From Syncephalis fuscata (Eukaryota; Zoopagomycota; Zoopagomycetes; Zoopagales; Piptocephalidaceae): a DNA stretch of 64,000 bases. The DNA lies in the NCBI GenBank assembly GCA_025786725.1, contig JAHLTZ010000011.1, positions 682,001 through 746,000 on the forward strand, read 5' to 3'. The translations under genes were made by a program, and so were the position numbers. Shown in pieces: positions 12,031 through 26,533 of this stretch. Below the pieces are notes generated by a model, which was not told where the DNA came from, ran no database searches, and was given only the letters and a program-made list of their open reading frames with translations. Numbering within the stretch: the stretch's first letter is position 1; each line of letters begins with the position of its first letter.

Positions 12031-13331
12031 TGTATAATTTGCCATAGATCTTAATAAATATATATAATTAATGCCCAATTTGTTAATCATTTATTTATAA
12101 ATTAACAAAGCAATTGCTATAGATAATAAGTATATATTATTAAACAATGAAAAAAGTTGTGTATAGAACTACATAAATGGTGTAACGCTATTTGCAATTT
12201 TTTAATCGGGACCCAAATCAAATACAATATAATATACATTTGGAAACACAATGAAAAATTGTGGCCATGTTGTACACGAGTTTTTCGAAACAAAAAGTTG
12301 ATTACACATTTTTTTCATTAGCAGTGCATGAATTACTTATAGAGTGGATATAATAAAAGGCTGCATTTAAAGTAAATTAGAACGTTTATGCTACTATACT
12401 AGCTCAGGCGTATTGCCTGGAATTGCTAAATTTGGTAATATTTAATTATAATATTAAAGCTGCTTTAAACTGGCTTGGCCTTGAACACGTTACAATTCCC
12501 GAACTTCATATCGCCGCTTAAACATACGCTGCTCGACAATGCTTTCAAAGTGACACAGTTCAATGATTACTGTTTCAACTCATGCTTTGTGATATGCAGA
12601 TGAGTTTGGTGCCGGTTCAGCTGTATAACTGTTCCCAGTTTTACAAAGGACCACGATCAAATACAATCAAATACAACAATGACTTACTGCCATGTGTTTA
12701 ATCACAATGCCATTATACAGAAATAATAGCGAGCATGCGTTCTGTTAATGAAGAGACAGCTATGAATGATCTGAACTATTCTCATGCACAAAAATGGATC
12801 GGCGACCATAATCTAATACTCCCCACAGTTATGAACAAGCAAATATCTTGTGCCCATCACAATTTTTGCCTAATTAAGATAAGCTATAGCTTATAATATA
12901 CATACAAGAGTATAACTGCGACAATCTAAGATATGTGTAAGCAACCATGCGCACAGCTATTTCTACACATTACTGGTTGCCGAATAAACATTGACCTCTC
13001 TGATCATGTGTCTTCATTTCTATGGATTGTACAACAATATCCTCAGAAAACCGGTTACTCCGCAAAATGCATAGTTTCAAATGTTGATGCTTGTCTACAG
13101 ATACCTTATGCTAAATAATGACCAGTCCATTTATGTCATAGCCTATTTAAACAAAAGTGTTTTTTTATTCAATAGTTGCATCTATTAATCACCGCCAAAG
13201 CTAACATCTATACAAATCTTAAAAGCATTTCGTCGCCTCAATACTTTCAACATTTTATTTAATTGCCGCCTATTCCCAATTACACTTTCTATTTAACAAC
13301 TCTACAACGTATCACTGCAAGTATTACAATC
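12031..13331. other. Intergenic between lipase 2 and lipase 3
   Basis: AT-rich. The open frame at 12933-13118 (61 residues) shows no recognisable domain and is not called. Confidence 0.4.
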
Positions 13332-14583
13332 ATGGTAGGCCTAATTCTTATACACAGCAACAAATAACAGCAATAACTAATTATATCAATAGCTTTGTCA
13401 ATTACTTTTATTGGCAATGCTTAGCGTATCCGCTTCTGCACTTTCAGTTCCCGAGTTTAAGACTATTCCGGTGCCATCTATACCAGATGCTCTTAACGTT
13501 ATACCACCAAACAATGTACTACCGAATATTTTGCGAATCCGCCCTTATTAGGAAACCAAGCTGATATACTGCCCCTACCAACTATACTACCATCTTCTGC
13601 CATTGAAGAAATAAGAATACTGGGACAATTTGCATCTGTATCTAGTTGTGATCCAACTGAATGGCAGTGTGGCTCACGCTGTGAAAGTGCAACTGCTGGC
13701 ACCAATTTGGTAAAGAATTTTACGACCCAGTTACTGGTGCATATGCCTATGTTGCTGTCAACGAACGCTATCAGCGTATTATCATCGCTTTCCGTGGTAC
13801 GGTTAATTTTGAGGGACTAGTGCAAGATATTCGCATTTTCCAAACACCTGTCGGCTGGCTCGACAATAAAAATGTTAAAGTGCACATTGGTTTTCTCAGC
13901 TGCTACAACGCCCTTCGCAATGATGTCGCTCAAGAAGTTCAAAAATTTATACAAGCCTATCCTCAGTACACGCTTACATTCTTGGGCCATTCTTTAGGCG
14001 GTGGTAAGTATTCATACATGTATTAATAATAATACAATACTAATTTTTATTTTCTAATAGCTGTTGCCACCCTAGCTGCATTAGATGCTAGATATACCAT
14101 GCCGCAAATGGAACAGCAACTCGTTACATTTGGCGCACCTCGCGTTGGTAATCCAGAGTTTGCCAAATTGGCAAATCAACAACTATATCGACCAGCCAAT
14201 GACAGGACCGGTGGATTTCTTCCAACATCGATTCGTGTTGTACATTATAAAGATCTCGTACCTCATTTGCCATTTAGCTGGATGGGCTATCAGCAACACG
14301 GCCCTGAAGTGTGGATACCTATGTATGATGTCATGGATGCTTTTTATGTAATCCTTACCAAGGCCAAGAAAGTCGTCTATGTGCTAATGCTCGTCTGCCG
14401 TATCTTGACTTTTATCTTCATAGCAACTTCTTTGGTATAACCGTTGGCTATAGCGAACAATGCATCGCTCCATCACGTAAAATATTTAGATTGACGCTTG
14501 ATCCAGCGCTTAAGAGACTCAACGAAACCGTCTTCTCAGCTGCCTATCTGCTGCACCAACGCGTTATTCATCATATTATTTAG
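13332..14583 (+). pseudogene. Class 3 secreted lipase 3, three single-base frame breaks
   Basis: Same three-exon architecture as lipases 1 and 2: 13332-13334 (ATG only), 13393-14003, 14061-14583. The signal peptide (LCQLLLLAMLSVSASALS), GHSLGGG, TFGAPRVGNPEF, catalytic Asp (HYKDLVPHLP) and a C-terminal His segment (LHSNFFG) are all recognisable. The frame shifts three times, each fitting one missing base: between 13515 and 13550 in the linker, near 13710-13716 (GGTAAAGAA), and near 14336-14346 (GATGCTTTTTATG). Restoring three bases would give about 379 residues, the paralogue length. The breaks are small and partly homopolymeric, so decay and sequencing error are both plausible. Confidence 0.85.
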
Positions 14584-14965
14584 TGTGACCTGTGACTTAT
14601 ATATATTATATTAATAAACATATTGTTAAATTAATATTTGCTTAAATTGTTGGTATTAATAAATCATATTGTATTAAATGGCCCAGTTAACACTTTAAAT
14701 ATCATACCTTGCCAATCAAACTGATTTACTAGATTAATTCGGTTAAACATTTTATATAAGGCGATTTACATCGTTATAAATCAACTTGCTTCAAATTCAT
14801 CACGTGTATTTTATTTTTCATCAAATTTGTGGCGATTTTGTTTCTTTCGGCTCCTACCAACACGATTACTGCTACTTGTCATTTCGTACTATCTACTAAG
14901 CATATTTAGCACGGATTCTTGCACCTGGCCCCTTAGTGTTTCGCTCCTTATGTCCCAATGTCAAA

Positions 14966-17900
14966 ATGACCTCTGAGCAGACCAATAACAGTATGGGATC
15001 GCCACTTTCGCCACAGCAGCGTGCGCGCATAGAAGAAAATCGACGTCGAGCAGAAGAACGCCTTCGTCAAAAAGCTGCTATTGCCGCCATTGCCAATACT
15101 GCTAATAGCAATGGTAATAGTCGTGGCTCAACTGGCAGCCAACGTCGTGCCCCTTCTACGCCTAATAAAGGTGGCACACCCGCCAAACAAACGACTCTTT
15201 TTTCTTTTTTTAAAACACCACCACCAGCAAACAATACGAGAAATAACGCAGAAAATAGTGATATTACGCCAACTGCTTCAAATGTTGTAGATACACTTGA
15301 TAGTCCGGATATACAACAGCGTAATCTATTGGCTGGTGATTCATTCTCTCCATTATCACGGTTTAATAACAATTCTACAACAAAATCGCCGTTTTCGTCA
15401 CAATCACTACCACCACCACCACGACCTGCTCTATTTAAAAATCAACAACAACAACAGAAATCTAGTGACAATGATGATAGTGCTGCTATCAGCTTGGTTT
15501 TACCTGTTGAGCGCGATGTTATTCCATCATCGCTAACCAGATTTCATAGCATGGACGATGATACAATTGATGCAACACCAGCGAAACAACAAAAGTTGGA
15601 AACAGAACCTATAAGCAATGTAAGTTTTAACAACAACTATTGTGCATTTTATATTTATTTATAATACTATATTATAGCTACGTAAAAAGAAACGAGTTCG
15701 TTACATCGCTTCTGACGATGATGACGATGATGAAGATAGTCGTAATACATCGACTCTAAAACGATCCACTAGTAAGTTTTAATATTTATAGAATAATAGC
15801 TTATTATCGATTTAGAATCAAAATTGAATGATGATGACGATGATGATGACGATGATGAATATAAAGATGAACCAATTAATGAAAATATAGTAGATGGTAA
15901 TATTAATAATAACATATATTGTAATATATATTGATTACGTAATAATAGATATGGAACTAGATGATGAAATTGAAAATCTATCTCCACCACCAAAATCATC
16001 TAGTTCAAGTAGATCGAGTAAAACGATAACTGTTAAAGCAACCAAATGTAACTATTCAATAACATTAGTAATATGACAAGTATTAGTGTTAATATTAATA
16101 TTAATAACTAGCTAAATCAAGTACACCAACATCATCTTTATCGGATCGTCTAAAGGTAAATTATTATTAAATATATATAGATTCCTTATATTAATGGTGT
16201 TTTAGATGTTTTCTTCTTCATCGGATACTAAACGAGGTGATGACTTTGGCTCCTCACCTAGTTCATCATTGGGTAATTCACAACCTATACAAGTATGTAT
16301 ATCTATATAATAATAGTAATAATAATAATAGTAATAATAACATCCATTTTAATTATTATCTATAGGATAAAGAACGATCACGACATCCTGATCGATATCC
16401 ATGGCTAGTTAATGTACGAGATGCTGATGGCAATAGTCAAGGTAATATATCCAATTACCATATTAATATAATACTAACATATCAAATAGATGACCCAGAC
16501 TATAATCCACGTACATTATATATTCCAGAATCAGCAAAAAAAAAGTTTACACCATTTGAGAAACAGTTCTGGGATATTAAACAGCAATTCTATGATACAG
16601 TTGTATTCTTTAAAAAGGGAAAATTTTATGGTAATAATCGTTGTAATCCTATTAATAACTAGTTATATTAATACAGTTATAGAATTGTATGAGAATGATG
16701 CAGATATTGGTCATTCTAAATTTGATTTAAAAATGACAGATCGCGTTAATATGCGAATGGTCGGTGTGCCAGAATCATCATTTGATTTCTGGGTGGGTAA
16801 ATTTATTGCTAAAGGGTAAATAGATTGTGTTATCTGTAGAATAGTAGTAACAACGCCAATACTGTCTATTCTATATATTAGATATAAAGTGGCCAAGGTA
16901 GATCAAATGGAAACCGCTTTGGGTAAAGCATTAAGAGAAAAGGCAAATAAAGTAGTCAAGGTAGAGTGTATACTATATAATAGAATGTAGTATTCAATAT
17001 GTACTATTTGTTATTAGGAGGACAAGATTATTAAACGAGAATTGACGAGTGTACTTACGGGTGGTACACTAGTTGATGCCGGCCTACTTACTAATGAAAT
17101 GGCCACATTCTGTCTATCTATTAAAGTAACGATGGTATACCATTAGCAATATAGATACTTATTATGCTATAGGAACAAGTAAGAGAACAAAGCCAAAATG
17201 GACCATGTATCGGTGTAGCGTTTGTCGATACATCCTGCGCCGAATTTAGTCTATGTTATTTTGAAGATGAACTAGACCGCAATCGTCTTGAAACTTTATT
17301 GGCACAAATCCAACCAAAAGAGATTATTTATGAAAAAGGTCATTTATCAAAAGAGACAATGCGTTTATTAAAGAATACCCTTCATGGCACTATATGGTAA
17401 GTGTTATTAATAGCTGATTATAGTAATCTAATACATATAAATGTATACATATACATACATACATATATACATATATGTAATTGAATAGGAATGCTTTAGT
17501 ATCTGGACGAGAATATTGGGATGCTGATCAAACTGTATTTGAAATTAATGGAGGTGATTATTTCAAAGGCAGTATTGATACAGAATGGCCACTTGCTTTG
17601 AAACAAGCACGACACCAACCATTATTAATGTCAGCTTTTGGTGGTAAGTTATTTATTTAGATTAATTATATCATTAATTATAGTAAATATAATTAATATA
17701 TATGTATATGTATATGTATGTATATACTAGGATTATTGTGGTATCTTAGAATGGCAAGTATTTATTGATTAGTATCTAGTTAGTACTTATTAATACACAC
17801 ACACACATATATATATATATATTAGATTCGATTGGACAAAGAATTGGTCTCACTAAAGAACTTTCATACTTATGATCCTATTCGACAAAGTACTAGTTTA

Positions 17901-19059
17901 ATGATTGATGGTCAAACATTAAAGAATTTAGAGATATTTGAGAACACATTTGATGGTGGTCAAAATGGCACTCTATTCCAACTACTTAATAAGTGTATTA
18001 CACCATTTGGTAAACGTATGTTCAAACGGTGGATGTGTCATCCATTGCAGTCAGTAAAGGCTATTGAGGCACGTCTTGATACAATTGATGAATTAAATAG
18101 AGATGGATCTTGTCAGGTAAGTATAATTATTCTATTTATTATAGATAACTAATTGTAAGCATATACATATACATATATACATATACATATACATATACAT
18201 ACATATATATATAAAAGAAACAATTCAGTCAACGATGACGCGTCTACCAGATCTTGAACGTATGGTTAGTCGAGTACATGCTGGTACTTGTAGATTAAAG
18301 GAATTATTCTCTTTACTTGATGCATTTGGTCGATTGGAGGTAAGAGGATTGTATTGATGAATAGACTATTGCACTAATTACTATTGACTACTATTAGCAT
18401 CTTATGTTAAAGTTGAAGGGAATAGCGGCAGAATCATTGTCGCCAATGCCGCGTCTTAAAGAGCTTTGTAACCGATTTCCTTCACTGGAACCACCACTTA
18501 CTTATTTCAAAACAGCCTTTGATCGAGAAATTGCCGAAAGAGAGGGTAATTATTAACACATTCAATAGCTATTAGGAAGAAATTTAATAGTTGACTATAT
18601 GATATACGATACTAGGCAGTGTTATTCCATATGAAGGCGTTGAGAAAGACTATGACGAAATAGGAAATAAGATGAAGTTGATTCAGCAAGAACTACAAGA
18701 TTACTTGATACAACAACGAACCGAGTTCAAGTAAATAGTATATAATATTTGTGGTTGTTATTTATACTTATACTTAAATAGATCTAAGGATATTGTTTAC
18801 AAAGATATTGGCAAGGAACGATATCAATTAGAAGTACCCAAGAAAATTACTGTACCTTCAAACTATATGCGACTATCACAAACTAAGGTAATCATATTGA
18901 ATAGCATTGAAATAACTAGCTAATATTTAGTAAATAGGCAGTGAATCGATATTGGAGTCCTAAATTAAAAAAGCTTGTAACTGAATATGAAGAAACCATG
19001 GAACTACGTAGCAATATCCTTTGAATGTCCTATTATACATCATAGTTGTTATGATTAAT

Positions 19060-19098
<39 letters not shown>

Positions 19099-20831
19099 TT
19101 ATATATGTTAACTCGATATTACGTGTATTAAAAGATATTCAGAAACGAGTTTATAACAAATTCGATGAATATTACGAGTTATGGATGCAAGCTGTAAGAA
19201 TAGCCGCAGAACTTGATAGTCTACTGGGCATGGCATTAGGAGCAACAACCCTAGGTGAACCATGTTGTCGACCAGAATTTGTTAATAGTTCAACGGCAGT
19301 ATTCAAAGTAGAAGAATTACGCCATCCTTGTGTTATACCAGGGTAGGTTATAGTAGTTATTACTGTTAATACTAGTACTTACTAGTCATCATCTAGAATT
19401 GCTACCGATTTTATACCTAATGATACGGAACTCGGTGGTGGTAATGAACCCAATATGATATTATTAACTGGTCCGGTAAGTAATAAGAAATACTACAAGA
19501 ACTGCTAACTAACGAATAAATCATTACTAGAATATGGGTGGTAAATCTACACTATTACGTCAAGTAAGTAGTCATTAGTAGATGAAAAGTTAAATGTTAC
19601 AACTATAGTATATTTATTTATGTTATTCATGCTGTTATTATGAATAGACATGCATTGCTATTATTATGGCTCAAATGGGCTGTTATGTACCAGCACGACA
19701 ATGTCGTCTAACTCCTGTAGATCGTATATTTACGCGTATTGGTAATAATTCATACATACATACATATATATGTGTATTTTATGTTTATTAATTCATATCT
19801 ATTTATTAAACTAGGTGCCAATGATAATATTATGGCTGGTCAATCAACATTTATGGTTGAATTAAGTGAAACGGCCAAGATTCTAAATGAGGCTACACCA
19901 CATCATTAGTTATTCTTGATGAATTGGGCAGAGGCACAAGTACATTTGATGGGTAAGTTATCTGGATATCTGTAATTAATATAATAGCTAATAGGATTAT
20001 AAATTAGTTATGCTATTGCCTATTCTGTATTACACTATCTTGCTACAATGGTTGGTTGTTTGGGTCTATTTTCAACTCATTATGGTCTACTTACTGAAGA
20101 GATGGCCCATCATGCAAATATTGCACTTAAACATATGGCGTGTTACGTTGACGATGACCGGTAATACTTGGTCTTAACTATATGGCTAATTTATTTATAA
20201 TAATAATAGTATACTAACCAACTGTTGGTTTATAGTAAAAAAGTAACCTTTTTATACAAATTGACGAATGGAGCGTGTCCTAAGGTAATTGCCCTTGTAA
20301 TAGTATAATGTATTAATATCTACTAATACAATGATCTATTATAGAGTTATGGTATGCATGTAGCCAATATGGCTGGTGTTCCTACCACAGTAAGTATAAC
20401 AAATATATATATATACACATACATACATACATACATACATATACATATACAAATATTTAATCTTTTTTAATTAATAGATTGTCCATCGAGCTGAAGAAGT
20501 GGCCAAGACATTCGAACAACAATCTCGTGGTCATCAATTAGTAATGCAGAAAGGACAAGTAGTTACGGTGGCTGATCATGCCGATATAGCCTATTTAACC
20601 CGTCTACTTAATCGGTGTTCTATAAACAAGTGTAACGACACTAATCATCCACACGATGATCCAGATCGTATGTTAACAAGTTCTCCTGGTCGTGGAGGTA
20701 TGGATGATACTGACGATATTACTATGATGGATTCAGATGATCATGACACATCTAGTAAACTGAGTATGGCAGAAATAGCGGCCATTAAACGTATTTGGCG
20801 TACATGGAAAACGAAACATACGGCTATTTAA
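14966..20831 (+). CDS. MSH6: DNA mismatch repair protein Msh6 (MutS homologue), many introns; one frame break
   Basis: MutS-family ATPase that pairs with Msh2 (MutS-alpha) to recognise mispairs and small loops in the nucleus. Start at ATG 14966. An N-terminal PCNA-interacting box (QTTLFSFF, about residues 75-82) precedes an acidic linker. Then come the mismatch-binding domain (RYPWLV...; [15 protein letters not shown] with the Phe-X-Glu mispair motif), connector, lever and clamp, and the ATPase: Walker A GPNMGGKST split by an intron at about 19480-19530, Walker [17 protein letters not shown], and C-terminal [18 protein letters not shown]. Early exons: 14966-15619, 15678-15771, 15816-15896, 15949-16047, 16112-16155, 16206-16292. 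Several introns carry TA or CATA microsatellites. One intron is AT-AC (19014-19122) and one GC-AG (17754-17825). At about 19901-19906 one base is missing before Walker B, producing an in-frame TAG, probably an assembly error. Confidence 0.95.
17754..17825 (+). other. GC-AG intron in MSH6
   Basis: The exon ends LWYLRM (AGAATG) and the intron begins GCAAGT, ending ATATTAG before ATTCGATTGGAC (IRLDKELV). No GT donor nearby keeps the frame, and GCAAGT is the classic GC-donor context. Confidence 0.75.
19014..19122 (+). other. U12-type AT-AC intron in MSH6
   Basis: The exon ends GAACTACGTAGCA. The intron starts ATATCCTTT, an exact match to the canonical U12 AT-AC donor, and ends TTAACTCGATATTAC, with a branch-site-like TTAAC whose second A is 11 nt from the end. 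The phase is consistent: leftover A joins GT of the next exon (GTGTATTAAAAGAT), giving an uninterrupted MSH6 lever helix. No GT-AG pair in this stretch maintains the frame. Confidence 0.8.
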
Positions 20832-21080
20832 TTGATAATGATAATTGGTATTATTATTGTTATTAGCAATATAATAAAATGCTTACAAGTTAAAATTAAA
20901 CTATTGTAACAATAACAACATTAGCTGAGTTAGTATTTATTAATATTGGTTTTATATAGATTTATATTTATTATAAAATAATGATAGAATATTTTATAGT
21001 TACGTAAACATAAGAATAAAGCATAAACGCATTAAAAATAGGATTGTAAATCATATTTGCTGTAATATGATTCAACTTTG
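20832..21080. other. Intergenic between convergent MSH6 and hydrolase
   Basis: AT-rich 3' flanks with AATAAAA near 20874 suitable as the MSH6 polyadenylation signal. No gene. Confidence 0.5.
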
Positions 21081-22517
21081 TCAATGTTGATAGCATGTAA
21101 TGCTTAATTCATTAACATTACTACAGCATAATATCTGTAAGCTATATTTGTTACGAATAATGTAGTTATTGTTGCTATTGCTATTGCTGTTGTTGTTATT
21201 GCTATTACTACTACAGTTAAACACTACATAAATGTTCAAGTGCCCATTCGCGTAATCGCCACTGCCAATGCGACGACTAGCATGACCAGCTGTATCTACT
21301 AATGATGCTGATCCACCATGATAGGCACCATTGTTACTGTTATTGCTACCTTTAGCTAATAGAGCAAGATCTTCTAGCAAACGGAGATCTGGCGTATCAT
21401 GAGTCAATTCCATAAGCCAGTGTAGACGTGTCCAACCACGATAGGCAACATAAGAAACGGGAATACCAGCTGCAGCCAATCGACCAACATCATTGCGTAC
21501 TGATTTAAATAAAACGAGTGGATCATGGGTGCCATGAAGTAGCCAAAGACGTGGTACGCGATGAGCAGGTGCAGTAAGTAGTTGCTGTAACGGCGAATAG
21601 GCAACAAGATCTTCAGGCTGTTGCACGTCAAATAGACGTAATAAAGCTCGAGCACGAAATCGATCTAAATAAATAAATATTATTAATAATAGTAGCATAG
21701 TAGCATAGTAAACCTTACCACGTCGTCTTAATGTATCATATAGTGCTGGTAAATCATAAATACCCGCCAATCCAATAACACCGGCCACCTTTGGCTGTAC
21801 AGGTGAAGTACCAGCTTCTAGTGCGGCAAGTAACGCTAGTTGTGCGCCGGTTCCATGGCCAACAAGAAGAATACGTCGACGATCTGCGTGATAGGTACGT
21901 GCATTGACGGTTAGCCAACGCAGTAAGCGTAGAATGTCTTGTTGCATATCGGTCGGTCGTACTCGTGGATGTACCTGATACGCGGGTACTACAACAACAA
22001 TACCGCGACGAGATAAACGAGCAGCCAGTCCATAATACAGCTCTTTTTTACATGCTGTCCATCCGCCATCTTGAATAAACACAAGTACAGGATAGCTAGT
22101 TGTATCGTTGTTTGACGTTGTTCCTGTTCCTGTTGTTGTTGTTGAATTGTTATCGTTATTCAAACTATTGAGATTAGCACTACTACTATTTGGTGTAATG
22201 GTAGGTGTTGTAGGAGGAATATAGATATCTACAAGACGAGATATGTCACCTGGTGCACCATACGGAAGATTGTGTATCACATGTTTATCGTTCCATAATT
22301 GTCGTTTAGTACGCAGATAAACGGGCAGCGCAAAGAGAAGAGCGGCAATTATTGCCTATTGCCGTGTAAATACGGTGGTTATTCTTGTTAGTTTAGGAGG
22401 GATGAAAGGCGAGTACTGCCTTAAGGTACCTGCCTGTAGTAAAGCTAGAGTGAAGCGAAAAGGAAAGGTTATAAGGTGAACCAAGTAGTCAAATGCCATA
22501 GTAATTGCGTTTTGCAT
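21081..22517 (-). CDS. Membrane-anchored alpha/beta hydrolase-like protein lacking the nucleophile Ser
   Basis: Exons 22517-22434, 22355-21719 and 21664-21081, 434 residues. The N-terminus is a hydrophobic anchor (AIIAALLFALPVYL), followed by an alpha/beta hydrolase fold of the small esterase or prenylcysteine methylesterase-like type: VLVFIQDGGW (oxyanion-hole region), PAYQVHP, then LLVGHGTGAQLALLAALE at the nucleophile elbow, AGIYDLPALYD, an acid residue in HGTHDPLV, and a His in RLHWLMEL. The elbow reads G-H-G-T-G instead of G-x-S-x-G; the codon is GGA, so the nucleophile Ser is absent. An Asn/Ser-rich low-complexity C-terminus follows. Intron 1 (22433-22356) uses a GC donor (CAG then GCAGGT). 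Intron 2 is 54 nt with no stop. Probably non-catalytic or altered in chemistry. Confidence 0.8.
22356..22433 (-). other. GC-AG intron in the hydrolase gene
   Basis: CAG then GCAGGTACC at the donor and GGCAATAG at the acceptor join the frame exactly (LALLQ to AIIAALL). The GT four bases into the intron would leave the wrong phase. Confidence 0.65.
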
Positions 22518-23161
22518 AGTGTACTGAACTGTCGCTTATGATAGTTGATGGTTTAGAGCAAAGCAGCCTAAATACTATCTATTCTACCGAGTTGTTATGT
22601 TAAGATTAAAGTATCTCAGAAAAGTAGCAATATATGATAGTCAACAACGACAACAACAACAAATACACAACTATTCACAGCAACCACATAGGCGTCTGTA
22701 TACTAATGACAGACAATAAAGCACAGTAGATGCAAGGCTAGGCTAGGCCGTTAATGATAACCTAGCAGTAAAGAAAATAAGAAGAGGAAATAAGGCGCTA
22801 TTGTTGTTGTTGTCGTCGTTGTGTGTCTGTAGATCGCGGAGAAACAGGATCGTGGGTAAATTACTCGCTTTATTATAAGCGGAATACACCGGAGTCTATC
22901 CGAGTTTAGCCGTCTTATTTGCTATAACTGCTATACAGTATACACACGCAAGCATCCATAATATGAAGACTACAGTCTTTATTGAGTAGCTCCTTTACTT
23001 TCTATTCATTTACTGACCCGTTGACTTATCACGCATATACTCGACTCCCTTATACTTTACTGTCACCCTGACATTTCTATCTTGTGTTTCTTTGCATGTA
23101 GTTGACTCAATATACTTGTACTTCTTATTAGCACAACAACAACAACAGCTCGTTCATCAAT
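22518..23161. promoter_or_regulatory. Divergent promoter region, hydrolase / PFKFB
   Basis: Head-to-head spacing of about 640 nt between two ATGs. It contains several (CAA)n or (TTG)n runs (22640-22665, 22800-22825, 23133-23148) and no coding exon that I can support. Promoter role is inferred from position only. Confidence 0.4.
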
Positions 23162-25090
<1,929 letters not shown>

Positions 25091-25274
25091 AGTTGATGAT
25101 GAAACACTACATCGAATTGAACATGCCCCCAATTTATACACTAACAACAACAACAAGTTATACTAATAAAAGTACTTTGTCACTTGCCATTGATGTCTTT
25201 CTTTTTTAATACTCTTTCTTTTCTACGCATTTCTTTTCAAATATTACTTAGTATCTAAAGCTGGTCTTATTTAT

Positions 25275-26306
25275 ATGCATTTATTATTTAAACAAGCTAT
25301 GTTCACGCAAACAACATTCACGCAAATAGTGTGGCGGCTATTATGGGCAATAAGTATAGCTACATGCCTACTTTGCAATTACGTTCAAGCAGCAAAAGTA
25401 GAAAAATCTACTACAATAAAGTCTTCTGAAAAGATTAGCGACACTGCTGCCGGTGTTACGGCATTTATCTATCTTGTAGCCGGGTCCTGTTTATGTTTTA
25501 GAGGCAGTTGGACCATACGACCTTTATTTGCCGTGGCTGGTCTACTTAGCACAACCTATGCTAGTCTAGCATTTCTGGCCTGGTTTTCTTATGGATTAAA
25601 TATGGCCAACAATACGGCCGTACAGATACTGATTCTGCTTATTGCACTAATCAACGGCGTCATAGTAGCATTATTAACAACGCGTTACGGTGCCGTGGGT
25701 GCTCTAGTAACCGGTGGTATGTTAGGCTGTTTCATCGCTATACGACTTGCCATATTCGCCAATATAACCATCGATATCATCCATTTAGACAAGGGCCAGC
25801 TTGCATTAAATTATCCGAGTAATGGCCATAGTAGTAGTGTGGACGCGACCTATCTCGTCTTTCTTATAACAGTTGTTATGATTATTGCAGCGTGGCTCAC
25901 CTATCTTCTTGAACCACTGGTAGTTATTTTAATTACTACGGTTATGGGTAGTGTTTGGTGTGCCATGGCGATTGATACACTATGCAGAACCAATTTTATT
26001 GCTGCAGTTACGGCGGTTGTCTATGGATTACATCCGATATCTGTAGCCAACGATGCAGAGATTATTAATCTTAAGACCATAGACCAGAATGATCCACAAT
26101 TCTACCAAGATGGCTGGGAGGTGAAGCCAGTTGATTATAATGGCGGTATTGGTGGATTATGGACACTAACGGTTATATTAACCCTTACTGGTATGTTTTT
26201 ACAACATAAACAAATGTGTGCCAAGTCAGATGGTTATCAAAACATTCGATTACCTATGTTCCGTCGTTTTTTACGTCATTACGGAGTATACAAGAAGCAA
26301 TATTAA
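25275..26306 (+). CDS. Polytopic membrane protein with TM7S3/TM198-like domain
   Basis: Single exon, up to 343 residues. Starts at ATG 25275 or 25299 are both possible; the second gives a compact signal peptide (MFTQTTFTQIVWRLLWAISI). After a polar stretch (about residues 40-60) there are seven hydrophobic helices with small-residue packing (AGSCLCFRG, LLSTTYASLAFLAWF, GAVGALVTGGMLGCF), ending with a cytosolic basic tail. Topology and signal peptide match the DUF4203 / TM7S3-TM198-like family of unknown biochemical role. It lies 185 nt downstream of PFKFB on the same strand, with an AATAAA near 25164 for the upstream gene. Confidence 0.7.
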   Translation: MHLLFKQAMFTQTTFTQIVWRLLWAISIATCLLCNYVQAAKVEKSTTIKSSEKISDTAAGVTAFIYLVAGSCLCFRGSWTIRPLFAVAGLLSTTYASLAFLAWFSYGLNMANNTAVQILILLIALINGVIVALLTTRYGAVGALVTGGMLGCFIAIRLAIFANITIDIIHLDKGQLALNYPSNGHSSSVDATYLVFLITVVMIIAAWLTYLLEPLVVILITTVMGSVWCAMAIDTLCRTNFIAAVTAVVYGLHPISVANDAEIINLKTIDQNDPQFYQDGWEVKPVDYNGGIGGLWTLTVILTLTGMFLQHKQMCAKSDGYQNIRLPMFRRFLRHYGVYKKQY

Positions 26307-26533
26307 ATATTTGAGCCATTGTACTTTGAGTCCTAGCTTTAAACTAGGATAAAAAAATCAATAACTTGAACAATAAACCATCGATCAGTTTTTACTACTA
26401 AAAAGTGCGATTTGTTGAAGCAATGCTACATCGACTCATATTGAATTAATCAGTGGCAATCAATCTGCATTATTTTCATATCGAAATAAATAAATAATAT
26501 TTCATGCTACTTACAATAAAGTATTACATTTGA

